A DNA stretch of 64,000 bases. Source: Ascaris suum. Taxonomy: Eukaryota > Nematoda > Chromadorea > Rhabditida > Ascarididae. This document shows, in pieces, positions 1 to 13,369 of the stretch. Made by a program: the position numbers and the translations under genes. Where the stretch lies: NCBI GenBank assembly GCA_013433145.1, contig CM024181.1, positions 3,162,001-3,226,000 on the forward strand, written 5' to 3'. Within the stretch, counting starts at the first letter, position 1, and every line of letters starts with the position of its first letter. The notes under the pieces are model-generated. The model was given only the letters and a program-made list of their open reading frames with translations. It had not been told where the DNA came from and made no database searches.

Positions 1-2336
1 AATCGAAAATGATCTTTGATCTCATACGTGCTTCTAGTCCATTGAATTTTTATGCCATTCTTTGAAAAAAGCAAAAATTTGCGGTGATCATCGCTTCCGT
101 ACCCCCCTTACCCACCGTTCTTTTTTAAAACTATTCTTTTGGTGCTTTTAAAATGACTGAAATAGTGATTTTGCGTGGTTTTTTTTTTTTTTTTTTGCTG
201 AATTTTTCTGAATAGAAAGTGTAATGAGATTCGCCAGTATACGATCTTTTATTTTCATCGGGTTTACGTAAACTTTAAGCTTCATTGTGATTTACTCTCA
301 TTTATAGATCATTAGTGAAGCATTTTATTCTTTAAATATTATTATTTATGATGCATACGTAGATTTATTTCATTTCATAATTTACTAAATATTGAGCAAA
401 ACAAACAAAAAATTTCTTTCTTTAATATTTTTAGCGTTCTCTTCTTCCTTATTCATATCGTTTGCGATAAAATTACGCCTATATTGTACTATATTCGTGC
501 AATATGTATATAATCCTATCGTGAAGAAATGCGTTTTTTTTTTCTTTTGCTTCAGTTATTTGATTTTTGATCTCATTTCATAAGTAATTCCATTTTTTTT
601 TTAAAGTTGTTTCTTTTTCCTTGCCTGTTTTTTTCATGAGGAATGCTCTTTTTTTTTTCAAATGCAACGTTTCAATAAAAGTTTTCGACTTCGACCAATC
701 TACTCTTCCGGAATGGATCGTCTTTGGATAATTTTTCAAGTCGATTTCCGTTTTTTTTTTTCGATGATTAAATCCATTTTTTGAGTTCTTACTTGGACGG
801 TAAGATACTGCAAAACATCATATGAAATATGCTGAATAGGTTCAGCAGATGAAAATGAAAGTTGCAAAAATTTACACATCAATTGAGCGTTTATGGTTTG
901 GTTTCTTTTCACTGCTTTAAATAAGAACCTCAGATTTGCTGTTGGTTTCTTATATTATCGACTTCACTTCAACTGCAGTTGTTCTAGTCGTTTTATTATA
1001 CGTCATCGAGCAATGGAGAGGATCTTTGATTCAATAATGAGATGATAACTGATGTTATAAAGTGGGGAAACGAACTGCAGTTGAACCTCTTGGACGAATA
1101 CAAATGAAAAGCAGCGCATACCGCTGCAACCAGCATATTTAACAACAACAGCGCTTCTTTCGATGATATGAAGTCTTGTTGAGTTTGTCTTGACAAATCG
1201 AAGGTAAAAGCGACAACCATGTTTTTGAAAAATACGCCTAGGTGGAGCGGATGCTGCGGTCTTCCCAGAGGGAAGGAGGAGGGTCGCTGTATTTTAGCAG
1301 TGGTGGGAAATAGGTAGACTGCAGAAGGAGGTTACTGATGTGTCCACCAAGCTATCTGTCGTTGGTGCTTCTGAGCTGGCACCAGTTGTAGGTGCTGGTG
1401 GATGATTCTGACTTGGTAATGTACGTCAAGTTAGGAAATATCTCGCCGATTACAAAACATTTCAGACAACCGCATAAATCACTGAACACATACAAACCTA
1501 GATATCGGTTACCAAGACAATTTTGTACCACTTTCGTCGTGGCTGTATGGAAATGCTTGCAGAGAGTATCTTTCAATGTCAAAAATATGAACCTTATTTA
1601 AGGTGCTCTCTAAAATTAGTGACCATTAGTGGTCACTCGAGAATACTCCAAGTGCGTTAAGTACCATTTGTTTACTATACTGATGACTTCATTGCATTAG
1701 GAAAATCACCGACATAGAGCATATAAATGTTCAAAAATGTGAGGGAATAAAATAAAATGCTGCGAACAAGACATCGAAATTGATGAAATAATAGGGCACA
1801 TACGTTGAATTTTCCTCACTTACAATTTGCTTTAAAATTTCAATCATTTTTTTCTCAAGTTACTTCGCAATTTACGAGGTACTTCATAGTGATGATCGAT
1901 TCAAATCAAAACGCGGTTGTTATTCTCTTTTAAATGCAAAGCAATATGACCGGCACTGAAATATGATTTCACTTTGAGCGAGAGGCGTTTCGAGTTTTGA
2001 AATTCCTATTTTCATCTCGGTATATTAATATTAGCGTAATCGACGATCGCCAACAAGTGAAATATTGCAAGATTTTGAGAAACAGCTAACTTGTGATAGA
2101 TATTAGAGGATCGATGAAAGAATATCGCAAATTTGCCTTTAAAAAAAATTTATTCCTTTTTTTTTCAACGTTAATTCTTTTTTTTTTCTCGAAGGATAAA
2201 TGCTGAGCCACTGTACAACTAGACTCGTTGAAGTGCAACTAACGAAATAGTGCCCTCCAATAAAATAAGCTAAAGCAATGGGCGGTGCTAAAGTTAATGC
2301 ATTAGCTTGCACTCGAAACGAGCTTTTCCTACGCAT
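1..2336. other. Upstream region, no gene recognised
   Basis: AT-rich sequence with many T runs. Short open frames are present on both strands (for example around 996-1220 and 1352-1601), but none has recognisable protein features or good splice context. It probably holds the 5' flanking and regulatory sequence of the hlh-8 gene that starts at 2337. Confidence 0.5.
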
Positions 2337-4019
2337 ATGGCGGCTAAGAGACGCTCCGGCAAACGCAAGGTAATCCATTCGATGCAAATATTTTTTCCTT
2401 CTAGATCTGACTATTCGTCAATTTTTTTCATTTTTTTTTCATTATTTTCCAATTATATTTTTGAAGTATTTTGAAATTTTTTAGGAATTGCGCTTTCATT
2501 TCGATAAAATTCCTAATGTAAACAATAATAAAAACTGAAAAGGTCAATTTCCTCGGCTCTTTCATTGATGCAAATTATGGATTTTATGTAAATGCCTCAG
2601 GAATGTTGTAAATAAGGATAGAAATTAATTTTTGATTCGATGTAATAAGGGACTATGAAATCATCTGGAAAACCAAGTACTTCCACGCAGGCTTTCTATT
2701 AGAGCCATCAATGAGAAGTAAAATGCATCTCACTCTTTCCAGTCGCTTTATCCACCCTCCCTTCATATTCTGTTATCAGCCGCATTTAATTGTGCAGTAG
2801 ATATATATCAACTATATCAGGAAGATCTGGTGATCTATCATATGAATTCTCAGAAGTGTTTTTTCGTAAGTTTTGAAAAGCTTTTCAAGAAGTGGGGAAT
2901 CACTGAGCAGGGAAAGGAAGATGGGGAGAGAATGCGCGAATAACTAAGATTCTACTGTAAATGAACGTTGATCTAGGGGGAGAGTGCGGAAGAGGCGCAG
3001 CAACAACGTGTATCGGCGAATCGACGAGAACGTCAACGTACCAAAGAACTGAACGATGCGTTTGCAATTTTACGCCGGATTGTGCCCTCGTTACCATCCG
3101 ATAAAATGAGTAAAATACACACGCTTCGTATCGCCACTGATTATATTCGTTTCTTGGACCAGGTATTACAGGAATATGCATCGATAAACGTCTTATTTTA
3201 GGCTCATCTATGAAATTTTTATATTCCTATACCATATATAAGGGCATCATTGAAGCCTTCGCACTACCATCCCAAATCTTTCAAAGAGTTTGACGAGGAA
3301 ATGAGGAGAGAAATGTGAGAGAGGGGGGGGGGGGGTGTGGGGAGAAATAATTTCAATAGAGATATCGTTGTTATTTTCAGATCTGTTCTATAAAACAAAT
3401 ACATCCTCACCAATTATTTATCAGTGTTCATGCAGCAACGCTTAATCGTGCACTGCCGTGTATAAGCTGTATGACTGTTTTTGTGCTGTGATAAAAAAGA
3501 GCAAGAATGAGATACCTTCTTTCCGTTTAAAGCCCCAAGGCAAACGAATGACCTAACCATTATTAACTTCGAAAACAATATTCACTAAATAAGTTGATTT
3601 TACGAAATATTTGAGAAAATTCGATAGTTTATGTGTATTAAAAAATGAAACTGATACAAAATATTTGTCTTATTATAGAATTTACAAAAGAGCACAATTG
3701 AGTATTATTTCAGAGAAGAGTGGTAGCATCTCAATTAGCGAATAAAATTCATCCGCCAGATATTCATGGATAAATTTTATTGCTCTGCTTAACACATATA
3801 TATGCAAAATATAAACTTAGATTTACTAAGCTGAAATATTTTTTAAACCTACAATTGATTCAGATGAACGGTGATGGATGTCGGTTATTCGGTTGTGATA
3901 TGCCACTCTATGAGGGTAGTCTACAAACTACATTCAATATGTGGAGGGGTGGTATGGCATCGCAACCGCAATATTATCCTGAACCAATTCAACAACAAGT
4001 CTACATCAAATCCGGTTAG
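2337..4019 (+). CDS. hlh-8: Twist-family bHLH transcription factor (HLH-8)
   Basis: Three exons, 2337-2369, 2977-3162 and 3864-4019, all joined in phase 0, give a complete protein of 124 residues. Exon 1 encodes a basic start ([11 protein letters not shown]) and ends at GTAATC. Exon 2 carries the bHLH: basic region [16 protein letters not shown], helix 1, loop [10 protein letters not shown] and helix 2 [14 protein letters not shown]. Exon 3 carries GCRLFG and TFNMWRG, the Trp-Arg (WR) motif typical of Twist proteins. Met at 2337 is the first Met after an in-frame stop. Twist proteins bind E-box DNA as dimers with E/Daughterless proteins. In C. elegans, HLH-8 patterns the M mesodermal lineage and the vulval and enteric muscles (family knowledge). 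The protein appears shorter at the C-terminus than my recollection of C. elegans HLH-8 (about 178 residues). Confidence 0.92.
2662..2667. promoter_or_regulatory. E-box CATCTG in hlh-8 intron 1
   Basis: A CANNTG motif in the first intron. In C. elegans the hlh-8 first intron contains E-box-dependent enhancer activity, including autoregulation (established knowledge). Function here is inferred from position only. Confidence 0.3.
2839..2844. promoter_or_regulatory. E-box CATATG in hlh-8 intron 1
   Basis: A perfect CATATG palindrome, a preferred Twist binding site, 132 bp before the bHLH exon. A second CATATG at 2334-2339 overlaps the hlh-8 start codon. Both fit a model of autoregulation, but hexamers also occur by chance in AT-rich DNA. 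Confidence 0.35.
3323..3335 (+). repeat. G13 homopolymer in hlh-8 intron 2
   Basis: An uninterrupted run of 13 G in otherwise AT-rich intron sequence. It is one of four G/C runs of 13-15 bp in the window (see also 32490, 35696 and 43051). Confidence 0.9.
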
Positions 4020-4127
4020 CTATCTAGTCCGTCAAATTTAAGCAATATTCTGATTTCATCAATTAGCATTTTATTTTATCTCAGTTTCTACTCACTTCCT
4101 CTAAATTTCTCTTTAGATTCGCTCAAT

Positions 4128-4133
4128 AATAAA
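4128..4133 (+). terminator. Candidate poly(A) signal of hlh-8
   Basis: AATAAA about 110 bp after the hlh-8 stop codon, in AT-rich sequence. Confidence 0.5.
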
Positions 4134-4139
4134 TTCAAT

Positions 4140-7100
4140 TATTCAGTGTTTTCTATTTTTCTTTTAATGCAGTTTTATAGTAAAGTACCTGATGTAATAA
4201 TAAATTATCAAATTTTCATAAACAGATGTAGCGTTTTTTTTGGAGTTGATATAGTAATACAGTATATTTGTATTGCAGTAATATAGTAAATTTGTAGTGG
4301 CAGTAATAACAGTATATTTATGTAGCAGTGATATAGTATCGTTCACAGAAATGCGGTATATTTATTCGTTTGTTGGGGGGCCTGACAGCTGCGTTAAACA
4401 TTGCCCTCAAAATTTCTATTGCTTTATTTCATCGCGTAGCGATTACCGTAACACTTTGCGCATAACAATGAATCGCGATAGTGAAATCGAACATCAAGTA
4501 GGTGCTTATGTAATGCATGAAAAGGAATAAGTCCAATCGATAATAACGTTTTTTTTTAAAGAAAATACTGCTTTGAATTTGTTTAAAATAGGAGACAACT
4601 TTTCAAACGAAATTTCCATCCAGAAATCATATATGATTTCTTTTAATTATCCATCTTAGAGTCATTATTTCATTTGGATGAATTGCATACCGATTCATTA
4701 ATCATGGCATCGAATGCCAAATTTTCTAATATATTCGAGCCGTTTCTTCTTCAATATTAATGCGAATATTTCATAGTTTGATGATATTTATCTTTCTTCG
4801 GTAATAAATATTTTATCTGTCTTGAATAATCTCTTTGTTTTATGCGATTCAAATCTCTAATTATTTATCGATATTTAATTTTTGAGAAAAATTTAAAAAA
4901 TATTTTCCAATTTATTCTTATTGATGGAGTTTTATTTTATCGTCGATATTCGCTACGACAATTTATTTATAGATAATAATTGAAAGATGCATAAAGAGTG
5001 ATTTTTAAATAATGCCGATGGTAACTTTTATTAGGTGGGCGACTCATCACCACGTTGATAAATTGTTATTTGGTGAATGAATGTAAAAGCGGTGCTTTCT
5101 AGAGGAGGAAGCCTGGTTCAGTGGTGGTGTCCAGAATACCGATGGTGGTTGCACATTGTCTGATCAAAGGAGTTCACTATGAACGATCAACGAACAGATC
5201 ACAGCGGTGCGAAGAGGGCATTGGTGCGCAATTAAACTACGGGTTATCGGATGGAGATTTTTTGTACATCCCCAGTGCGAATGACACTTCTTCACCTAAT
5301 CACTTTCTCTCTCCCCCTCCTCATTTTCAATCTCTTTTCGCTCTTTCTCAGAAAAAAATTTGCATAAAAAGTGCAACAAAGAGTGAAGCAACTAAACGAA
5401 AGCGGCTTTTTTTTCATGTAAACATCGTTGAAAGCGTCACATTTGTTTATATGAAAGTGAAAAATTATCCCAAAATTGCGACATTGAAAAAAACACTTTA
5501 AAGCGTCGCCGATGTGCCGCTTCACACCCCTGCAGCGTGACTGATGAGCACTACTCTTCTTAACGAGCTGCGCTCTCCAAATCAATCCCTTCAAGTTCTC
5601 TGAAATTGTACGAGTTTTTGTGGGTAGCGGGAAATAATTCAACAACGAATGGGGGACGGGAGAGGGGTTGTGGGTAAATTCAATCGGAGGGAAGAAAAAC
5701 ACTTGGGTAAATATAAAGTAACTCAAAATCAGATTTCAGTTATCACTTTCATTCAGTGTTTAATTCTCGTAGAAATTGTGTATCTATCCAATTACGCGAT
5801 AATAATTGAGGAAAAATAACTAAAGCAACTCGTAGTAATAATAAACGAAAAGCAGTTGAAAATTTATAATTGGATATTGAGAAATGATGTTATTCTATGA
5901 GTAATGATTTCAATTTAGCAATGCGCATATATTTTCTGCTCTACAGTAATACTCCTCTCATTACGACATATGTTATGGATTTATAACCCCCTGCACATAT
6001 GAATTGTGCATAACTGACAGTGTTACTGTGATCTGGTCGTTTATTCGTTAACGCATATGAAACTTTTAAGATACATCTGTATTGATAATACATTGAAATA
6101 TTGTTAGCGCAAAAAGCAATACTTTTTTTTTCTTCAAATATTGCACAATTCATTTGTAATTTGTCTTCAGATGCATATATTTTCAATTTTTTTTTTTGAT
6201 TTTATCTCAGATTTACTTCGATATTTTTTGTTGCAAAACTTCTCTAACATTAGAGAATTCTATTTCAGGATTGATTTAAGAATTTTAATTCTTCATATGA
6301 TTTAGTTATCCTCTCTGCATCAGTTTTTTAATCAATGCAATTTGCATTATTCATTCAAAATGGCAAACGCTAAACATTGCAATCTGAAATGTTTACTTCG
6401 CTGTATTTATAATGGAAGATATGAGTAATTAGAAGTTCATTTTTTTAATGCCAAATATTGAATAATCATTGAAAAATAAATCTAAGAGGAATATTTTTTT
6501 TGAGAAATTTATAAAGAAATTTTCAAATAAAAGTTCTCCTTTTTTTTCCAATTTATTTCATATAGGAGAATAATTATTGCCATTAATTTTGACCTAAATA
6601 ATACTCATTAGAATAAACCGAATAATTTCAGCGTTTTCCCAGTCCGATCCTTCATGAGGGATTTTTTGTGGATTCGAGTTTAAAAGCTAAATTTTCATTC
6701 CGTTAATTGTAATTCACGTATATAAAATAACCTAATGCACTTCTGAATTTCTCTAAACGATTTAGTAGCTGAAAAAATGAGCAATTTCGTTGAGTTATCA
6801 ATTAGCCATAAAACTTAACACAATATAACGTAAGCATAAATAACCTACTTGTTTCAATATAAACTATAGTATCAAAATTTCTTCCTTATAGTTTTTTTTT
6901 TTCAAAATTAGCACTCTCCTATTAACAAAATGAAACAAAATTTGTGATAAAAGATGACAAATTCAAATTAGCGGAGTTGATGAATTCTGAACATTATCTC
7001 GCAATACATGAACATAAATTTATGCCCAATAATTAATAGGTACCAATGATTCCATCGTTTATTACTCAGAAATTTTTATCGATATGTATATCACTGAGAA

Positions 7101-10100
7101 TATGAAGATATATTACTGGATTTAGGGTTAAGCGATTTCGATTCAGTTCACTAAGTTTTCCGATTCACCAAAAAAAAATTATAACCATCATAAGATCGAT
7201 TCACTTGCAGATGCCAAGAATAAACATAGTTTCCCGATATATCGTACGATAAATGGGCGAGAATGCTTATGCCCGCATTTCACCTTCAAGATAACATCTT
7301 ATCTTCTTTGCATCATAACACATTCCTAGTGCATTATAATGATGAGCCAAGAACATTAATAACATTTGGATGTATCTTCTGTTGATTTTTTGGCTTATAA
7401 GGAGACAATTGTAGTTGAAAAATTCCCAAAATCTAATAATCTAAGTTGATTTAAATAAAAGAACGTATACTCTCTTCTCTTCTCCTCTCTTTTGACCTCG
7501 AAGATCTATGTTCGCTCAAATCCTTTATTGCATTCTTCACGGATGGGAAAATAACTGATCTCGAAATACATAAAAATATTAGCTGTTCACTTTATCATTG
7601 GGAATTCTTTGAAAAAAAAAGAAAGACAAATATATAATGAAATAATGCTATTGTATGCTTCCTAGCTTGAGCTTTATGTAACAAAATAAAATAATAATTT
7701 AGCTATTGTTATCACCACATTCAATTTACTAAGCATTTATGCAACTAAATGTTTCTATGCGATTCTTTTCATTTCTAGTAAGACCTCATCGTTGAACCTT
7801 AAGTCACTCCATCGATATTGATGCTAATTTTTAGACTTTTCCAAACAACAACTTAGACTACATAGATACAAATATTTAAAGATGGAAGTAAACGAAGTGA
7901 TATATCATAAAAAATCACAATATTCGTTTATTAGTTTCGAAGCAAAAATCAAATAAAGTTATGGATGATGGCAACTTATCCTGTGGTTTATAAAATGTTA
8001 CCAATCTATTCTCCATCTCTTGCTTTGCATAGATGCACAATATAGTTCTCCTCCATTGCCTATCCTGCCCCCTCCCCTTTGTTTTCAAGAAGGTACCTGC
8101 ATATTGTTGAAATTAAACAAATGCGAACGAATTAAATTAAACCTTTATTTATAATCAGATAAAAACCTCAACACCATTCATAAATCAGTGCATAAGTTCC
8201 CAGAATCAATTCCTTCTCAATCAAATTTTTGATGATTTCCATCTCAAATACTATCAGATTCTTATAGCACCTCCAAGATGAAATGCGGGAGAGTGTTGGC
8301 AATGAGTGATTACGGTAGATGAAGGGAAGGGAACACGTATGAGAGGGCGGCTCGTTATATATCGCAAAGCGACCTTTAGTGTGCGCATATTGCTTACAGA
8401 TGTGTGTGCAACAAAAACAATTTGTGCAGATATGAGCGGCGATTACGACCCTCTCGCAGCCAGAGGGAAAGCCGAATACCCCCACAACATTATATCCATC
8501 ATTTGCATATATCTCGCTGAATAGATCTGCTTTTCAGCTAAACTGATAAATCAATCACTACTTAATATGCATTTTTTGTGTGCGTGAATGGGAGGGTTGT
8601 GGGGACAGCTAGGTTGGGGGGGAGGGGTGGAGGGCAATAACTTATAACGCTTCGGTAACATCTAGATGGATGAGAAGCACAGATTTGCAGACATTGTGAT
8701 GATACCAGGGTTTGTGATTTCAACTGAGCTTCCTTGTGTGCACCTATCTGTAAGTCGATCATTTACAAACCTGATTGGTACTCACCCGGTCGATCGCTTA
8801 CTTAAATGTCAGGGCAAGCGGTGATTAAAAAAATCGATATTAACATTGAACTCAAACTTCTATTAACAGACATCATTTTCGATGGTCATTACTTTAACTA
8901 ATAAAATTCCACTTTGATCGCTTAAGTGTTTTTAACCGACCGGTGATAATAATGATAGCTTTTAGGGCATTCTTCGATGAGATATTAAAATAATGAATCT
9001 TTTCGATGTTGTCAAAGTTTAATCACTCTGCGCTTAAATCGTTTACTGAAATGGAATCCTAGAATAAAAGAGATTCGATGTACACGATCCGAAAATACTA
9101 TTCCAGCAAATAGTCAGCACTGGAAAATCCAATTGTCCTCAACAACGCAATAGGCATAATCAAAACGATCGACAATATGCATGTTGACCAATGATAATAG
9201 AAATTAATGAACAGAAAATAACCGAAGTTTTCTTTATTCTCGAATAGTTGGCAAGGAACTGCATTTAATGAATACCATAAAACTGGAATAAATTAAAGAG
9301 GTTTTGCATATTGTAGAAGAATATGAATATATATGGACGCTAAAAATAATTCAAATAATTTGAGTTATGTGGGGGAAAGAGGGAGACGGGGGAGGGAATT
9401 GTTGAAAACGATAGCGCTATTAAATCGGATCAAATTATTCACACTTAATTAATAGATAAGAGCTCAGGTAAGCAACAAAAAGAAATTCATCGCCCATCCA
9501 TTTTTCGATTACCCGTTTTTTTTTTGTTTCTCTAATAAAAAAGATCCTACTTCCGTTCGCATTCATCATCTTTTGAACTCCATCCACAAAGAAGTTGCTA
9601 TTGAATAATGAATACCGGAATAGGAATGGAATTCTTGCAATCAATTTAATTGTCACTTCTGACTTCAATTATTTAATTGTCCTTGAAAGACTTTCGTAGA
9701 AAACTTTTTGCGGCATTTTTTTTTTCATAACATTTCCGTATTTGAGGATAAAATAAAAAGAAATTCATAGGCATATTTTAGACAAATACAAATCAAAAAC
9801 AAAATGAAAGAGTACATATTACAAGTCGATATAGTAATGCGCTTCTATTTGCCTGATATTGCACCATTTGATTCAACAATAGCATTCTTATCCTACAAAA
9901 TGAACAAATTATCGAAAATTATTCATATATCAACTCAATCGACTGATTTAAAAATTTAACAAAATTCACATATTAGAAAAAACTCATTTCAACCTTTCAA
10001 ATACCTCAAGAGTGAATCATGAAAGTACTAGTCGAAAACTATCGGAAATTTTATATTTCACTGAGTGCAGTTTTGATGAATTTCATCAAAATGACTAACA

Positions 10101-11670
10101 ATTGAAGACTGAATATTTCGATATTTCCCACTCATCAGGTGGCAAGAAACAAGCATTTTCTACCTGCTCTTAGTCAACCAATAACACAAAGTTTTCGATT
10201 TGCAGCTGACTAACTCATATGGAAAGCGTGTAAAATTATTTTTCCAGTCATTGAAAATTGCATCGTGACTTTTTTTTCGAACACTATTTTTTTTTTACCT
10301 AAAACGGGTAAAATTTTGAGCATTTTCGGGAAAGAGGCATTTTTGGGTAAGATCATCGCATGCTGCTTTTATAATGTATTGCGTTTTTTTTTTGTAGCGG
10401 TTAAGCTTTCGAATGTAGAGTTCTATTATAGGTTAGCTAAAAACAAAAACAAAGATTATTCTAAAACCTCAAGTAATACCTCTAGGCATAATTTTCATTT
10501 AAAATCTTAAAAAGAAAGGGACTTATTTTAGTGAGTTTATTACGAGGTGAAATGATTGCTGAGGGACCCGCAGAGTGATACTTAAAGACTAAAGCACGAA
10601 GGCTTTCTCAAGTAAGACTCGGTCAGGACTTATTCGATAGCAATTCAAATTGAAGTTCCATCATATTTTTCTCGCTCACTATACCGTATCGTTAATGTTC
10701 TATGTTCTGAAAACTTATTGCCACACAACTGATGACAGCTGCTGTTTTCCAAGTGATGCGTGTTATTGGGAATAAAATACTTAACTAATTCGTAGAATTT
10801 ATAAAGAGGTGCCGAATATATCAGCTGCAATAAACTCTTTGCATTCGATCTTTTTATGTCTGACAACTTCAAATGAATCAAAATCACAGAATTATTTAGT
10901 CGATTTTATAAAGACCTTGAGCCTAAGCGTTTTCTTTTAGTGTTCTTATAATTGCTTCATATGTTGAGAGTGGTTTTCGAAAACTGCTATTGAATGTATG
11001 ATAAAATTCAAACAAATCTATAGGCACTAGCAATATTCAATTGTCTACGGAAACAAGAGAAAATTTCTAGCTTAATATTTCATTAAAATAAAGCGATTTT
11101 CTCAAGTAGAACAAATAGCTCAACCTTTAGGATCGTTCGATTCGACATTCTACAAAAGTATACATTATTTTCGAATAAAAACAACAAAGTTGTAAAGAAC
11201 TAGCAAAGGGAACAACACACCAGAATAGAGGTTTAATCCTTTACTCTCTGAGCTAAGCTTATACCCATTTAACTATCACTTCAAATATTGTACACTGCAA
11301 TATAATTTGCAACGTTCATTGCATCATTTTAGCATTATAATATTTGCTCTGAATGAAAGCAGCAGGTTTGAAGTTCGCAAATTACTGATGTATAAGACTT
11401 GAAAATCTCTCTTAGAAGTATTTTTTTACTAAATTTTGGCTACAAGCCAGTTTTTCATCGAATATGATCGATCAAAGTCGTTAACCAATTTTTTACGATG
11501 CTACGTCATTCATTTCTTTCATTTTGATTACTAACAGGAATTCCACGGCTTCACTGTGTGATGAACAGGCTAAATAGGTTTGAGAGTATAACGAAGGGAA
11601 TTCCCTCAAACATCGATCACTTCGAACTCAGGTAATTAAATGCTGATACCGTAATTGCAAGACTGGATAC
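4140..11670. other. Gene-poor AT-rich region
   Basis: No frame here has family resemblance or convincing splice structure. Overlapping open frames near 5121-5726 run on both strands and look like chance. Frames at 8168-8760 are similar in quality. The stretch may hold hlh-8 3' regulatory sequence and the downstream, unrecognised exons of the minus-strand gene whose exon ends at 11671. Confidence 0.5.
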
Positions 11671-13369
11671 CTGCATAGATGAGGTGCTGGGCTGTCCGGT
11701 GGTCGTCGTTGTACTCGCACCTGTCTCAGTTTCACCTACATGCCTTAAATTATTTTCATAATAAGAGACGTATCATTAGTGGCTTTTTGCAGGGACAAGG
11801 ATAGAAGGATGAGCAAGTTCATGAAGCTTGAAAAAAGAAGAAACGCAAGAAGTACTTATTTAGCATGTGGTGAATAGATCCTCTTATTTTATTTCATAAA
11901 AATATTTACCATATTCAACATATTACTCTGAATTTCATTTCGTAATAACAAGATTCATTAAGAATAGAAACTAAGACAATAGAAAAATGGTGGAAACACA
12001 ATGAAATTGAACCCGCGTCATTCGATTTTCCGATGAAGACTCTTATCCGTTTAGCTTCCCACTCCACGTTACTACTAATTAATGTAGCATTAATGAGGAA
12101 AAAAAATGAAAAGATTTGTTCTTAGCGATTTAAAAAAAAATGTTGAAAAATTTCTTATTCGAGGAAAACGTATCGATGGCCTTCGCTTGATTAAGCAACG
12201 GATAAAAATGGAAGAAGTAAATAAAAGAAGCCGTACTCTTTTTTCTCTTGGTTAGGCGCAGACGTTAATGAGTCACCTGTTTTTTCCTACAAATATCTGT
12301 GAGATTTTTCATCCATAGTATTCAAAAAAAGGTCAAACAAAACACTGCAATGAATGAATTAGCTATTGACGGTGCTTTTGCAATTACGCATATCGAGATT
12401 TTATTGTCAAACAAATGAATTATCGAAGCGATGATAAAGCGTAACTACGATCTCATATTGATTTAATGATGGTAATTGAACGACCAAATTTCGTTTTAAA
12501 GCCGAAAATTCGTTCGGCTTTTAGCGGTTGAGCTGACCGATCGACGTTTTTGAAATTCAGTCAGTCAAAACATAATTTCGCTTTCTCTTGATTCCAATAT
12601 CGATCGAACTGAATTTCGATCGGCCACTATCAGTATACAGATTTCAGTACTGGGCAGAAATGATGCATACGATTGTTTTTCGACTCAAATGCAGTGATAT
12701 TATTATTGCAAAAAACGCCGTTCCTTTAATTTTCTCTAAACAATAAAATACTGGCTGATCTAAGTTTATTTCAGTTTTTAGTATGGACTTCCATAGTCCA
12801 ACACTGGTTCAGTTCTAATAAGGCGCAATCTAGCATCTACCCAATCTAGCATCTACCCTTTAGTTAATATATAAATTTAGATGAGTATTCCGTCTTGCAA
12901 TAAACGAATAATGAGTAACTTACACTTTTCACGGAATTCGTTGTCGTGGAGTAACATTTCTTTTTGAGACGATCGAACCAGCCATGGTTTGTTTCGGGCT
13001 TCTGATCGGCACGTTTGAAAACCGCTAAACGTTCAACCTTTTTTGGTTCTTTATTCTGATGGAATTCCTTAACATCCATATGAAGCAATTCTTTACCAAT
13101 AACGCCCAATATTGAGATTTCTTCTTGTTTTTTTTCCGGTTTCCGTCCCTCACGTCCCAATCGTCGTACTCGTGCACGTCGTTTATTAATCTTTCCAACT
13201 GAGGCAATACCTGGTCGAACTGGTCTACGATGTTGATGTCTGTGATGATGAATGGGCTCATCGTCTTTGTGTTCGTGATGGTGGGCATCGTTGTGTTGCC
13301 CATGGGGACTATGTAAAGTAGGCGCATGATCTTTTGACTGTTTCTTCGTTTCGTTATAATTTCTCCGAT
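11671..13369 (-). CDS. Two exons of unidentified His-rich basic protein
   Basis: Exon 13369-12924 (446 nt) has an acceptor ending AAATATAG and a donor GTAAGT. It starts two bases into a codon and ends in phase 0. Exon 11735-11671 (65 nt) follows in phase 0 with acceptor CATGTAG and donor GTATCC. The first exon encodes about 148 residues: a His-rich stretch (HHHEHKDDEPIHHHRHQHRR), a very basic block (KINKRRARVRRLGREGRK), then ISILGVIGKELLHMDVKEF and a Lys-rich tail. No membrane segment is seen. The second exon adds VKLRQVRVQRRPPDSPAP. Neither start nor stop was found, so the gene extends in both directions. I do not recognise the family. The His cluster could bind metal, but it could equally be a disordered linker. 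Confidence 0.6.
12826..12857. repeat. Two exact tandem copies of a 16-bp unit
   Basis: CAATCTAGCATCTACC is repeated twice without a gap. It lies in the intron just downstream of the His-rich exon. Confidence 0.9.

Noticed and set aside
5121..5726. Overlapping 126- and 144-codon open frames on opposite strands
   Set aside because: Low-complexity composition, no splice signals and no family resemblance on either strand.
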